DNA of 59,012 nt. Source: an uncultured Alistipes sp. GTDB taxonomy: Bacteria > Bacteroidota > Bacteroidia > Bacteroidales > Rikenellaceae. A program made the translations under genes and the position numbers. The notes beneath the pieces were generated by a model. That model worked only from the letters and a program-made list of their open reading frames with translations, made no database searches and was not told the DNA's origin. Location: NCBI GenBank assembly GCA_900769745.1, contig CAAGHX010000187.1:1-59012 (forward strand), read 5' to 3'. Shown here one piece after another: positions 1 to 7,874 of the stretch (its first letter is position 1; each line of letters opens with the position of its first letter).

Positions 1-15
1 ACGCTCTTCCGATCT
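1..15 (+). other. Illumina adapter remnant at left contig end
   Basis: The first 15 bases, ACGCTCTTCCGATCT, are the 3' end of the standard Illumina TruSeq read-1 adapter. They are not genomic. Genome sequence begins at about position 16, where a reading frame homologous to the C10 protease gene near 42.5 kb starts immediately. Confidence 0.95.
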
Positions 16-164
16 GTTGTGATGGATATTATTCCTCCGGAATATTTGACTTGACTAGTCAATTAAACGATGACATGATAGTTGATGAAATTGGAGACAT
101 TGCGAGTTTACAACCATATATGTTTAATCATCAAATTAAGTATGTAGTTTATGAAATACAATAA
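16..164 (+). CDS. C10 (streptopain-like) peptidase, C-terminal fragment
   Basis: This open frame (codons in register with position 18, stop TAA at 162-164) is cut by the contig edge. Its first residues, CDGYYSSGIFDL, match the end of the complete C10 peptidase at 41408-42688 (CDGYYTEGIFDL), which is the conserved C-terminal strand region after the active-site histidine. The following roughly 35 residues are not similar to the other copy. It overlaps the next gene by 14 bases, as the second C10 gene overlaps its own downstream lipoprotein gene. The assignment rests on a short match, but the gene context supports it. The catalytic residues lie outside the window. Confidence 0.7.
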
Positions 165-696
165 ATTAAGATTTATATTCACATTATTGGTGACTGTTTT
201 AGCGGCTTGCGATAAGGGAAATATTGAGCCAGAGGAGCAAACACAACCCGAAAAATCAACCAATTGGGCCGAATGGAGTATTCCATCAAATCTGCCTGAT
301 AATTTTGAGACGATATTGTTTAGCACACCTTGTTGGTACGCAGGTGGCAGTGAACGTGCCGCAAAAATTGAAAATGGTAAGGTCGTAATTAAGAATAGAG
401 GGGATTTGTATTATGGTGGTGGAAATGTAATATTTGTATTCGATAGGCAGGGCTGGGATTCGTATTCGTTGTCGATACAACCAAATTCTACTGGCAAACC
501 ATACCATCATAGGGCCGATTTAGAATTATCACGCGACTATTTTGTGGAATATTATCCTGATAGTATGTTGGTTTTTTCTCCCGACAGAATAAGCCAATTT
601 AAGGAGGGTGATAGACTTCCTATATATTTGATGGTGCCTGAAACCGAGGATTTTTTTAATGAAAAGGTTTTATCACATTTAGATAATGAGAAATAA
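151..696 (+). CDS. Small lipoprotein downstream of a C10 peptidase
   Basis: A 181-residue protein with a basic start, a hydrophobic stretch and a lipobox (VLAAC, Cys near residue 20), so probably an outer-membrane lipoprotein. The mature part is rich in Tyr, Trp, Asp and Glu, and I recognise no domain. The start codon lies inside the end of the C10 peptidase gene, implying translational coupling. In Bacteroides fragilis some C10 proteases are encoded beside small inhibitor proteins, so a protease inhibitor or chaperone role is possible but only inferred. It shows no visible similarity to the lipoprotein at 42685. It is AT-rich compared with most of the window. Confidence 0.75.
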   Translation: MKYNKLRFIFTLLVTVLAACDKGNIEPEEQTQPEKSTNWAEWSIPSNLPDNFETILFSTPCWYAGGSERAAKIENGKVVIKNRGDLYYGGGNVIFVFDRQGWDSYSLSIQPNSTGKPYHHRADLELSRDYFVEYYPDSMLVFSPDRISQFKEGDRLPIYLMVPETEDFFNEKVLSHLDNEK

Positions 697-712
697 TCTA
701 TATCGCAGAATG

Positions 713-742
713 ATCGCCACCCCGAAAGGTGGCGATTTTTTG
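713..742 (+). terminator. Rho-independent terminator (CGCCACC family)
   Basis: A 9-bp stem (ATCGCCACC with GGTGGCGAT) with a 6-base loop followed by a T run, directly after the lipoprotein gene. Near-identical hairpins follow the genes ending at 43314 and 46240. Confidence 0.9.
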
Positions 743-754
743 TACAAATACAAA

Positions 755-774
755 AAAGGGCCAAACGGCCCTTT
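755..774 (-). terminator. Terminator for corA (GGGCC family)
   Basis: An 8-bp stem AAAGGGCC / GGCCCTTT with an AAAC loop. On the minus strand it is followed by a T run, so it probably ends the corA transcript. The same hairpin type recurs at 37926, 44339 and 45617. Confidence 0.75.
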
Positions 775-816
775 AGTAAATTGTATCAAAGTAATCACAA
801 AAAGGTCGCAAGACCC

Positions 817-841
817 AATTTTGAATTCTGAATTTTGAATT
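817..841. repeat. TTGAATT heptamer tract
   Basis: Tandem TTGAATT-type heptamers just beyond the end of corA, preceded by a small GGTCGCAAGACC hairpin. It is a one-sided member of the heptamer element family seen throughout the window. Confidence 0.85.
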
Positions 842-844
842 CCC

Positions 845-1825
845 CTACAGCCACTTCTTGTAGCGGAAGTACCATATTGTAATTCCCGAGGCCAGCACCA
901 TCAGCAGGATGGCAAACAGATAACCCACAGGCACTGTGCAACCTGCTACCTCCCACACCCAGTTGAGCTCAGGCATAACCTTGAAGTTCATACCATAGAT
1001 ACTCGCAATGAGGGTTGCGGGCAGGAAGATTACGGCCGCCACCGAGAAGATTTTCACAATCTCGTTCTGCTCGATATTAATCAGGCCGAGGGCCGAATCC
1101 TGGATATAGTCCAGACGCTGGAAGCTGAAGTCGGCGTGGTTGATGAGTGAGTTCACGTCCTTAATCATCAGCTGCAGGCGAGGATAGATATCGTTGGGGA
1201 AGCGCTCGCTACGCAAGATGCTCGAGAGGATTCGCTGACGGTCGAAGATATTCTCGCGCAAGACCATAGTATTCTCCTGCAGGGCATTGATGCGGTGGAT
1301 AACGGCCTTGTCGATAGAGTCCTCGGTGGTGATAGTCTTACTGAGGGCCGCAACCTGCTTGGCCACAAACTCCACAAGGTCGGCATCGAAGTCGATGCGC
1401 ACCTCCAGCAGTGAGATGAAGATGTGGTAGCCAGTCGAGTAGCCGCGATAGTTCATCTGCAAGCGTTTCTCAGCCTCGCGGAACGTGCGCGACTCGGCCG
1501 AGCGCATCGACACCAGCACACCTTCGTTCGAGAGGATAAACGACACAGGCTCCACAGAGAAGGTGTCGCCCTTTGGCACGAAGAAGTTGGTGTTGGAGAT
1601 AATAGAGTTCTCGTTCTCGGAGTACTTCGAAGTTGACTCAATCTCCTCGACCTGCTGGCGAGTCTGGAGGCTCTCCTCCATAAAGTTCTCAACGGCCTTC
1701 TGCTCCTTGATTGATGGCGAGAGAAGGTCGATCCAGAGAATATCATCGTAACCCAGATTGTCGAGCAATTCGGGTTCGGCGTTACGAATAATCTTGTTGT
1801 ATTGCTTTAAGTAGATTGTAAGCAT
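845..1825 (-). CDS. corA: CorA-type magnesium/cobalt transporter
   Basis: A 326-residue inner-membrane divalent cation channel of the CorA family. The family signature GMN is at residues 278-280 (SIYGMNFK), between two C-terminal membrane helices, and the chain ends in the usual basic tail (YFRYKKWL). The N-terminal two thirds is the charged cytoplasmic funnel. Length is normal for the family. It lies downstream of mqnA on the same strand but is separated by about 140 bases, so it is probably transcribed on its own. It ends just before a heptamer tract and a hairpin terminator. Mg2+ versus Co2+/Ni2+ specificity cannot be read from sequence. Confidence 0.95.
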   Translation of the reverse strand: MLTIYLKQYNKIIRNAEPELLDNLGYDDILWIDLLSPSIKEQKAVENFMEESLQTRQQVEEIESTSKYSENENSIISNTNFFVPKGDTFSVEPVSFILSNEGVLVSMRSAESRTFREAEKRLQMNYRGYSTGYHIFISLLEVRIDFDADLVEFVAKQVAALSKTITTEDSIDKAVIHRINALQENTMVLRENIFDRQRILSSILRSERFPNDIYPRLQLMIKDVNSLINHADFSFQRLDYIQDSALGLINIEQNEIVKIFSVAAVIFLPATLIASIYGMNFKVMPELNWVWEVAGCTVPVGYLFAILLMVLASGITIWYFRYKKWL

Positions 1826-1963
1826 AGCTGCAAAATCTATTTACGGGTTGAACACCTTGTGCCGACTACCTACGGCACATACTCTGTGTAAGTTACAACG
1901 GCGGTGTGCCACACCTGCCGCGAGGGTCTCCGTAGTCTCCGTTTCGTGGAGACTCTATTCTCT

Positions 1964-2734
1964 TCAGCCGGGATTGGCGCGAGGGGCGATTTTCACTCCT
2001 GCGTCCCAGAATTTTTGCAGTGCCGCGTGTTTCTCGGCGTTGAATACGAAGTCGATATTTTGTGTTAAATATTCGTAGGCGTTGTAGTGCTTTTGGTCGT
2101 AGCCCGACTCAACCACCGCCTCCCAGATGGACTCCACACCAAAGGTGAGAGCTCGCTCCAGGGCGTCGATATGCTCATAGGGCGTACCCTTGCGGGCCAC
2201 CCACACAGCAAAGGCAAAGGGCATACCCGTAGCCTTGTGCCACTCGTTAGAAAGGTCGTAGTTATAGTTGAACAGACCCTCGTGGTCGAAGACCTTGTCG
2301 CCAACAAGCAGGAACGCATCCGTAGGCTCGGCAAAGGCCACCTGCGAATAGTCTGTAAGCTCGTACCACTCGGGCGCTATGTGCCAGAGGTTGGCGGCCA
2401 GGTAACCCACCATCTGCGCCGCAGTGAGCGACTCGGCATCCAAGAAGACGCGACGCACCTGAGCAATGGGCACATTTGAGAATAGCTCGATAGTGCGCAC
2501 AGAGCCCGAAGTACCAATACAATAGTCGGTGATGATGGAGGTTGATTTGAGCGAGGGAACAGCGGCCGATGGCATCAGAGCGATGTCGGCACGACCCTCC
2601 ACATAGTTTGCATAACAACCCGCGGGTGGGGTCAAAAGCAGATTGGCACGAAGATTACCTTCGTGGCGAATACCGTAGATGAACGGTATCGTATTGAGAT
2701 ACGACACAGCCGCTATGCTTGGAATAGTAACCAT
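1964..2734 (-). CDS. mqnA: Chorismate dehydratase, futalosine pathway (MqnA)
   Basis: MqnA dehydrates chorismate to 3-enolpyruvyl-benzoate, the first committed step of futalosine-type menaquinone synthesis in the cytoplasm. The start at 2734 gives 256 residues beginning MVTIPSIAAVSYLNTIPF, the conserved substrate-cleft start of the family (AVxYLNTxP). The open frame extends upstream to 2776, but those 14 residues are atypical. Other family features are the GRADIALMP segment and the central LLVGDKVF segment (usual form GD.AL). The family is a periplasmic-binding-protein fold. A promoter matching the Bacteroidota consensus lies at 2849-2879. No other mqn gene is in the window. Confidence 0.9.
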   Translation of the reverse strand: MVTIPSIAAVSYLNTIPFIYGIRHEGNLRANLLLTPPAGCYANYVEGRADIALMPSAAVPSLKSTSIITDYCIGTSGSVRTIELFSNVPIAQVRRVFLDAESLTAAQMVGYLAANLWHIAPEWYELTDYSQVAFAEPTDAFLLVGDKVFDHEGLFNYNYDLSNEWHKATGMPFAFAVWVARKGTPYEHIDALERALTFGVESIWEAVVESGYDQKHYNAYEYLTQNIDFVFNAEKHAALQKFWDAGVKIAPRANPG

Positions 2735-2848
2735 CGTCCATAAAGTATTCGATTTGGTTTGACTTAGGCAGGTCAAAGGCCTGCATTACTAACACTTAGA
2801 GCGCGCCGCGACCCCCTGAGGCCACATTACTGCACACTCCCGATAATG

Positions 2849-2879
2849 CAAATATAGCAAAAGAAATGCAAATTGCAAA
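2849..2879 (-). promoter_or_regulatory. Promoter of mqnA
   Basis: The minus strand reads TTTG (2876-2879), a 19-base spacer, then TATATTTG (2849-2856), an exact match to the Bacteroidota primary-sigma consensus. Predicted transcription start is near 2842, giving a leader of about 108 bases. Confidence 0.7.
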
Positions 2880-2884
2880 GGGGG

Positions 2885-3142
2885 AATTCAAAATTCAAAA
2901 TTCAAAATTCAAAATTGGCGGTTTAAGACAAAAGAAATATATATGCGTCATTTCACATTTTTGCACGGACGAGAGTTGGAGAAGTGAAAACCGAGTCTGC
3001 AAAAATGTAGAAATCTACCTTTGGAAAAAGTGCGGTGCAAAGAGAAACATTATAACAACTCAAAAAACTATTTTTGCTCAAACTCAATCATAAAAAGGTT
3101 GCAAAACACCAATTTTGAATTTTGAATTTTGAATTTTGAATT
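2885..3142. repeat. Heptamer-bounded element, long form
   Basis: Two inverted blocks of tandem AATTCAA/TTGAATT heptamers (2885-2916 and 3111-3142) bound a 194-base core. The core shares pieces with the elements at 7467 and 24272: CACATTTTTGCA, ATCTACCTTTGG, GCGGTGCAAAGA, and a small hairpin next to the right block. It has no coding capacity. The right block abuts the promoter of the MATE gene. Confidence 0.85.
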
Positions 3143-3153
3143 GAAAAAAGTTG

Positions 3154-3161
3154 TAACTTTG
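3154..3161 (+). promoter_or_regulatory. -7 element of the MATE gene, nearly leaderless
   Basis: TAACTTTG lies only 6 bases before the ATG at 3168, so the predicted transcript starts at or beside the start codon. A TTTG provided by the heptamer tract (3128-3131) sits 22 bases upstream and could act as the -33 box. Confidence 0.55.
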
Positions 3162-3167
3162 CGGCCG

Positions 3168-4559
3168 ATGAGTAATAACACACAAAATTCGCCTCTTTCA
3201 TTAGGCACTGATTCCCTCTCGAAGCTTTTGAAGCGCTACGCGATGCCCTCGATTATTGCGATGGTGTCGTCGTCGCTATACAACATTATGGACAGCATCT
3301 TCATTGGTCAGGGTGTTGGTCCGTTGGCTATTTCGGGTCTGGCGCTCACAATGCCGATGATGAACCTCGGCGCAGCATTTGGTGCTATGGTGGGCGCAGG
3401 TTCGGCTGCCATCACATCTATCCGTCTGGGTCAGGGCAACAAGCAGGCTGCCGAGCATATCTTGGGAAATGTGGTGTTGCTCAACGTGGTGATGGGTATA
3501 CTGTTTACGGTCTTTGGTCTTATCTACATCGACGAGCTTTTGTACTTCTTTGGCGCAAGCGAGCAGACCATTGGCTACGCCCGCGACTATATGCGAATAA
3601 TACTCTATGGTAACATCATAACTCACTTATACTTAGGACTCAACAGCTTGATTCGAGTGACGGGCTACCCGCAGAAGGCTATGGCGATGATGCTCATATC
3701 GATTGCGGTGAACGGAGTGCTGGATGCGCTGTTTATCTTCGGATTTAAGTGGGGCATTGCCGGCTCGGCGTGGGCTACGGTGATAGCGCAGGCGGTGCCG
3801 CTGATTATTCAGATTGTGCACTTCTCGTCGCCAAAGAGTTTCCTCAGGTTCCGCCACGGCATCTTCCGCTTCCGCTGGGAGATTGTGAAGAACATCATCG
3901 GAATCGGCATGGCGCCATTTATGATTCACGCCTGCGCCTGCATAGTGGTGATTGTGGTGAACAACGTGCTGGGAGAGTATGGTGGCGACACAGCCATCGG
4001 AGCCTATGGCATAGTGAACCGTGTGGCCTTTATCTTCACGATGATTGTGCTGGGTCTGACGCAGGGTATGCAGCCGATTATTGGCTACAACTACGGTGCG
4101 AAGAAGTATGACCGAGTGTGCAAGACGCTCTATATGGCTATCGGCTGGGCGACGCTGACGACGGTGGTGGGATTTGCTATCTGCGAGTTGTTCCCCTACC
4201 AGGTGGTGCGTATCTTCGTGAGCGAGGACGGCACAGGCGACGCCACAACCCTCATCGAGCAGTCGGCACAAGGCCTGAGGTTGATGCTGCTGGCATTCCC
4301 TATCGTGGGCTTCTCGATTGTGGTGGGTAACTTCTTCCAGTGCATCGGCAAGGCCAAGCGAGCAATCATAATCTCGGTGTCGCGACAGATGCTCTTCATC
4401 GTGCCGCTACTCTACATACTGCCACAGCATTTGGGAGTAGATGGCGTGTGGTATTCAATCCCGATAGCCGACTCGTTGGCCGCTCTGCTGGCCGCCGCTC
4501 TGCTGGCCTACCAGCTCCGCAAGTTGCACAAGAATCCTTCGAAGGAGATTTCGATTTAA
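3168..4559 (+). CDS. MATE family multidrug/Na+ antiporter
   Basis: A 463-residue polytopic inner-membrane protein of the multi-antimicrobial extrusion family, exporting organic cations or metabolites by H+ or Na+ exchange. Family features are visible: an N-terminal LLKRYAMPSIIAM segment, IGQGVGPLAISGLAL in the first lobe, GAGSAAITSIRLGQG, and the second-lobe motif QGMQPIIGYNYGA near residue 300. About twelve hydrophobic helices fit the length. The start at 3168 (MSNNTQNS) is chosen because the upstream frame runs into the heptamer repeat and the promoter. Substrate cannot be inferred. A strong terminator follows at 4581. Confidence 0.93.
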   Translation: MSNNTQNSPLSLGTDSLSKLLKRYAMPSIIAMVSSSLYNIMDSIFIGQGVGPLAISGLALTMPMMNLGAAFGAMVGAGSAAITSIRLGQGNKQAAEHILGNVVLLNVVMGILFTVFGLIYIDELLYFFGASEQTIGYARDYMRIILYGNIITHLYLGLNSLIRVTGYPQKAMAMMLISIAVNGVLDALFIFGFKWGIAGSAWATVIAQAVPLIIQIVHFSSPKSFLRFRHGIFRFRWEIVKNIIGIGMAPFMIHACACIVVIVVNNVLGEYGGDTAIGAYGIVNRVAFIFTMIVLGLTQGMQPIIGYNYGAKKYDRVCKTLYMAIGWATLTTVVGFAICELFPYQVVRIFVSEDGTGDATTLIEQSAQGLRLMLLAFPIVGFSIVVGNFFQCIGKAKRAIIISVSRQMLFIVPLLYILPQHLGVDGVWYSIPIADSLAALLAAALLAYQLRKLHKNPSKEISI

Positions 4560-4580
4560 GCGATTTCGAGATAAAAGCTA

Positions 4581-4617
4581 AGAGGTTGCCCGACAAATGT
4601 TGGACAACCTCTTTTTT
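4581..4617 (+). terminator. Terminator after MATE gene (AGAGGTTG family)
   Basis: AGAGGTTG pairs with CAACCTCT, with an inner CCGAC/GTTGG pairing, followed by seven T. The same design recurs at 13962, 17840 and 37782 and, more loosely, at 12086. Confidence 0.9.
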
Positions 4618-4655
4618 TACTTGCGAATAACGCAAAAAGAGCCTTGTTAGGCAAT

Positions 4656-5681
4656 TTAATGCTGTTTTATCATTGGGGTCTTTTTTATCAGGTCATCGTA
4701 GACCCTGTCGCCCCAGAATTTATATCCCTTGCCCCACTCAGATGTACCAGAGAGGAAGCTGTCGATAAAGCCGTTCTTCTCCACAAGTACGGTGTGGTAG
4801 ATAGCACCCGTTGGGTTCTTCACCAGGTTGATGGCAATCTGGCCATCGTTGGCGTAGAAGTTAAGATAGGTATCGTCCTCCACCTTCTCGAATTTGTAGC
4901 TCTCGGCCAGGTCGCGCTGCATCTTCTTGCTGCGCCACCAAGTGCCGCCCGTAGGGCTTACCAGAGGCTTGCCGTTGTAGATAACGGTGCTGTCTTGATA
5001 TGAGGTGACGTTTAGATAGTGTTTCTTGTTCTTGAGCCACTTCGTGAGCTTCTCCTTGTAGTCCTCCTCCTCGTAACCATAGGTGCTGTCGAGGAATGCG
5101 ATGCGCTCGATAAGTGGATTTATCTTCTCGGCCACACGCAGATACTCGAAGATGAAGTATCCGCCGCCAGAGTGCGAGCTCAGCGTGATGGTTGGGTTGT
5201 AGGGCTTGTAGAGGTCGGCCATATCCTGAATGATGGCGGGCAGAATCTTCGCCGAGAGGCCATTGTCGCGGTGCAGACGGCGCCAAGTACCCCACGAACG
5301 CATAGAGGCCTGCAGATAGACCGTAACGTAGTTATACTCGGGTTTGTTCTCCCTGAGCCAGCGAGTCTGCGCAGCGATGTGCTGCACCTCGTAGCGGAAA
5401 TCCTCCTTGTCGCTCTCGCGCAGTTTGCCGGCGGTGTACTCGATGTCGTTGCCGTTGGGCAGGGCATAGAGAATCATCTTGGTCTTCTTCTTGGCGTCCA
5501 TCTCCATCGGAGCATTTACAACGATGAGCACATCTTTGTATTTGTCGAAGATGGTATATACACGCTCGATATTGTTCGACGATTTGATAGGATTCTCGGC
5601 CGTTGGGCGCGATTCGTCTATCTGGGCCCATAGGCACACAGGTGCCACGAGAGCCACGAGAGATAATAAAAGTCTGTTCAT
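4656..5681 (-). CDS. Secreted alpha/beta-hydrolase-like protein
   Basis: A 341-residue protein with a clear signal peptide (residues 1 to about 19, ending CLWAQ), so periplasmic or secreted. A short segment, ITLSSHSGGGYF, resembles a nucleophile elbow, with Ser171 in the pattern S-H-S-G-G after a hydrophobic strand. This fits an alpha/beta-hydrolase fold (esterase or peptidase), but the pattern is not the strict GxSxG and the substrate is unknown. A conserved-looking GGTWWRSKKMQRDL segment lies in the C-terminal third. It is a single gene, with a promoter match at 5721-5751. A plain hypothetical secreted protein remains possible. Confidence 0.7.
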   Translation of the reverse strand: MNRLLLSLVALVAPVCLWAQIDESRPTAENPIKSSNNIERVYTIFDKYKDVLIVVNAPMEMDAKKKTKMILYALPNGNDIEYTAGKLRESDKEDFRYEVQHIAAQTRWLRENKPEYNYVTVYLQASMRSWGTWRRLHRDNGLSAKILPAIIQDMADLYKPYNPTITLSSHSGGGYFIFEYLRVAEKINPLIERIAFLDSTYGYEEEDYKEKLTKWLKNKKHYLNVTSYQDSTVIYNGKPLVSPTGGTWWRSKKMQRDLAESYKFEKVEDDTYLNFYANDGQIAINLVKNPTGAIYHTVLVEKNGFIDSFLSGTSEWGKGYKFWGDRVYDDLIKKTPMIKQH

Positions 5682-5720
5682 ATTTTTAAGGTATGTAGGT
5701 TATGTGCGATACACTTAGTA

Positions 5721-5751
5721 CAAATATACTAAATAGTTCGCGGATTAGCAA
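5721..5751 (-). promoter_or_regulatory. Promoter of the secreted hydrolase-like gene
   Basis: The minus strand has TATATTTG at 5721-5728 and a TTG at 5749-5751 with a 20-base spacer. Predicted start near 5714 gives a leader of about 33 bases. Confidence 0.6.
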
Positions 5752-5774
5752 TACCCCTTCCCGCACAAACAAAA

Positions 5775-5807
5775 AAAGGTCGGTCACCCGAGCGAGTGCC
5801 GACCTTT
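5775..5807 (-). terminator. Terminator of the proS transcript
   Basis: AAAGGTCGG pairs with CCGACCTTT around a 15-base loop. On the minus strand it is followed by a T run. It lies about 165 bases after the proS stop, leaving an unusually long 3' untranslated segment (5808-5972). Confidence 0.8.
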
Positions 5808-5972
5808 GCATATTTTATATTTTCTAAAACATTTCCCCTTACCCAAGGAATGCAGATAATGAGGCTATTTTGAAGCTGCTCGCAGTGGCTGAAACCGCAG
5901 CATACTATGCGTATGTGAGGATTTCAGGCGCAAGGCAGATGCCCAAAGAGCCCATTAGATGCGTTCCGGCTA

Positions 5973-7457
5973 CTAGTAGCTACGAGCAAAGAGTACGCGG
6001 AACTTAGAAGGCTTGCCCGAATATATACACTTGCCCTCTTCCTCCTTAACATCCAAAGGAATACAACGGATAGTAGCCTTTGTAGCCTCCTTGATGGCCA
6101 CCTCGGTCTCAACAGTACCGTCCCAGTGAGCCTCCACGAAACCGCCCTTGTTGTCGAGTACGTCGATGAACTCCTCCCAAGTATCGACCTTGGTAATCAT
6201 AGAGTTGCGGTAGTCGAGAGCCTTCTTGTAGATGTTTGCCTGAATCTCGTCGAGCAGAGCCACGATGCGATCTGTAAGACCCTCCTGCGATACAGTCTCC
6301 TTGGTGAGCGTGTCACGACGAGCGAGCTCGATAGTGCCGTTCTGCATATCGCGTGGGCCGAGTGCCAAACGAACAGGCACACCCTTCAACTCATACTCGG
6401 CGAACTTGAAGCCTGAGCGTACGTTGTCGCGAGCATCAACCTTCACAGAGATACCCTTAGCACGCAACTCGTCGGCGATAGCCTCCAACTTCTGCTTCAT
6501 CTCGGCGAGCTGCTCATCACCCTTGTAGATAGGCACCATAGCCACCTGGATAGGCGCGAGCTTTGGAGGCAACACCAAACCGTTGTTGTCAGAGTGAGCC
6601 ATAATCAAGGCACCCATCAAGCGGGTCGATACACCCCACGATGTAGCCCATACATACTCCTGCTTACCCTCCTTAGTGGTGTAGGTTACATCGAACGCCT
6701 TGGCGAAGTTCTGACCGAGGAAGTGCGATGTACCGCTCTGCAAAGCCTTACCGGCCTGCATCAAAGCCTCGATAGTGAGAGTATCCTCAGCACCTGCGAA
6801 GCGCTCGTTAGGCGACTTGTGACCCACGATAACTGGCACGCCCATATAGTCCTGAGCGAACTTCTCGTAAACGTGAACCATACGCTCTGCCTCCTCGATA
6901 GCCTCCTCGCGAGTAGCGTGGGCTGTGTGACCCTCCTGCCACAAGAACTCGGCTGTACGCAAGAACAAACGAGTACGCATCTCCCAACGAACTACGTTAG
7001 CCCACTGGTTGCAGAGGATTGGAAGGTCGCGGTAAGATGTGATCCAGTTCTTGTAGGTGTTCCAGATGATAGTCTCTGAAGTAGGACGCACGATAAGCTC
7101 CTCCTCCAACTTAGCCGATGGGTCAACGGTGATGCCCTTACCCTCGGGGTCGTTCATCAAACGGTAGTGAGTCACAACGGCACACTCCTTGGCGAAGCCC
7201 TCGACGTGGTTAGCCTCACGCGAGAAGAATGACTTAGGGATAAAAAGTGGGAAGTATGCATTCTCGTGACCTGTCTGCTTGAACATATCGTCCAACACGC
7301 GCTGCATCTTCTCCCAAATAGCATAGCCATAAGGTTTGATGACCATACAACCTCTAACTGCCGAATTCTCGGCCAAGCCAGCCTTTACGACCAACTCATT
7401 GTACCACTTCGAGTAGTTATCCTCGACCTTGGTTAAATCTTTAAGCTCTACTGCCAT
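5973..7457 (-). CDS. proS: Prolyl-tRNA synthetase
   Basis: Class II aminoacyl-tRNA synthetase that charges tRNA-Pro in the cytoplasm. At 494 residues it has the short, eukaryote/archaea-like (type 3) architecture, without the INS editing domain of E. coli ProS. Motif 2 is seen in LIVRPTSETIIWNTYKNWI and VVRWEMRTRLFLRTAEFLWQEGHTAH. Motif 3 lies around SWGVSTRLMGALIMAHSDNNGLVLPP, near residue 290. The C-terminal anticodon-binding domain and the extra C-terminal domain ending in FARSY are intact. The start is directly downstream of a heptamer element. It appears monocistronic. Confidence 0.97.
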   Translation of the reverse strand: MAVELKDLTKVEDNYSKWYNELVVKAGLAENSAVRGCMVIKPYGYAIWEKMQRVLDDMFKQTGHENAYFPLFIPKSFFSREANHVEGFAKECAVVTHYRLMNDPEGKGITVDPSAKLEEELIVRPTSETIIWNTYKNWITSYRDLPILCNQWANVVRWEMRTRLFLRTAEFLWQEGHTAHATREEAIEEAERMVHVYEKFAQDYMGVPVIVGHKSPNERFAGAEDTLTIEALMQAGKALQSGTSHFLGQNFAKAFDVTYTTKEGKQEYVWATSWGVSTRLMGALIMAHSDNNGLVLPPKLAPIQVAMVPIYKGDEQLAEMKQKLEAIADELRAKGISVKVDARDNVRSGFKFAEYELKGVPVRLALGPRDMQNGTIELARRDTLTKETVSQEGLTDRIVALLDEIQANIYKKALDYRNSMITKVDTWEEFIDVLDNKGGFVEAHWDGTVETEVAIKEATKATIRCIPLDVKEEEGKCIYSGKPSKFRVLFARSY

Positions 7458-7466
7458 ATCTATATA

Positions 7467-7776
7467 AATTCAAAATTCTTAATTCAAAATTCAAAATTAT
7501 AAACACGTCATACCCCGGAGGTCTTTAGACCGACGATGGGGTGTCTTGCGACACTTTTATGACTTACTTTGACACAAAGTCCTTCTTTGCACCGCCGTAA
7601 TACCAAAGGTAGATTCTCACATTTTTATATAGTAGCTAATTTGTTCTAATATCACAAACAAATATAAAAATGAGGAATGACGGATATCTTTTTTTAACTC
7701 AAAACCCAAAAACAAAACTCAAGTCATAAAAGGCGGTAAAACCCAATTTTGAATTTTGAATTCTGAATTTTGAATT
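7467..7776. repeat. Heptamer-bounded element, long form
   Basis: Inverted heptamer blocks at 7467-7498 and 7745-7776 bound about 246 bases. The core includes CGTCATACCCCGGAGG, CCGACGATGGGGTGTC, a GTGTCTTGCGACAC hairpin, and an inverted pair around CACATTTTTATA / TATAAAAATG. Most of it recurs in reverse orientation at 24272-24545. It fills nearly the whole gap between proS and the next gene and has no coding potential. Confidence 0.85.
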
Positions 7777-7778
7777 AA

Positions 7779-7822
7779 AAAATGGCTACTCCGTACCAAG
7801 ATACAAAAATAGCCATTTTTTT
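7779..7822. terminator. Bidirectional terminator
   Basis: AAAAATGGCTA pairs with TAGCCATTTTT around a 21-base loop, with T runs on both strands. It lies just past the end of the minus-strand EEP-family gene. Confidence 0.7.
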
Positions 7823-7874
7823 ATTTCAAAGCCAAGCCGAGGGGGATTTTTTTCCTCTCAGCCAGATATTTTCG

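Noticed and set aside
2885..2916. Tandem heptamers considered as a CRISPR array or telomere-like repeat
   Set aside because: Units are 7 bases without unique spacers, no cas genes are present, and the blocks occur in inverted pairs at many loci.
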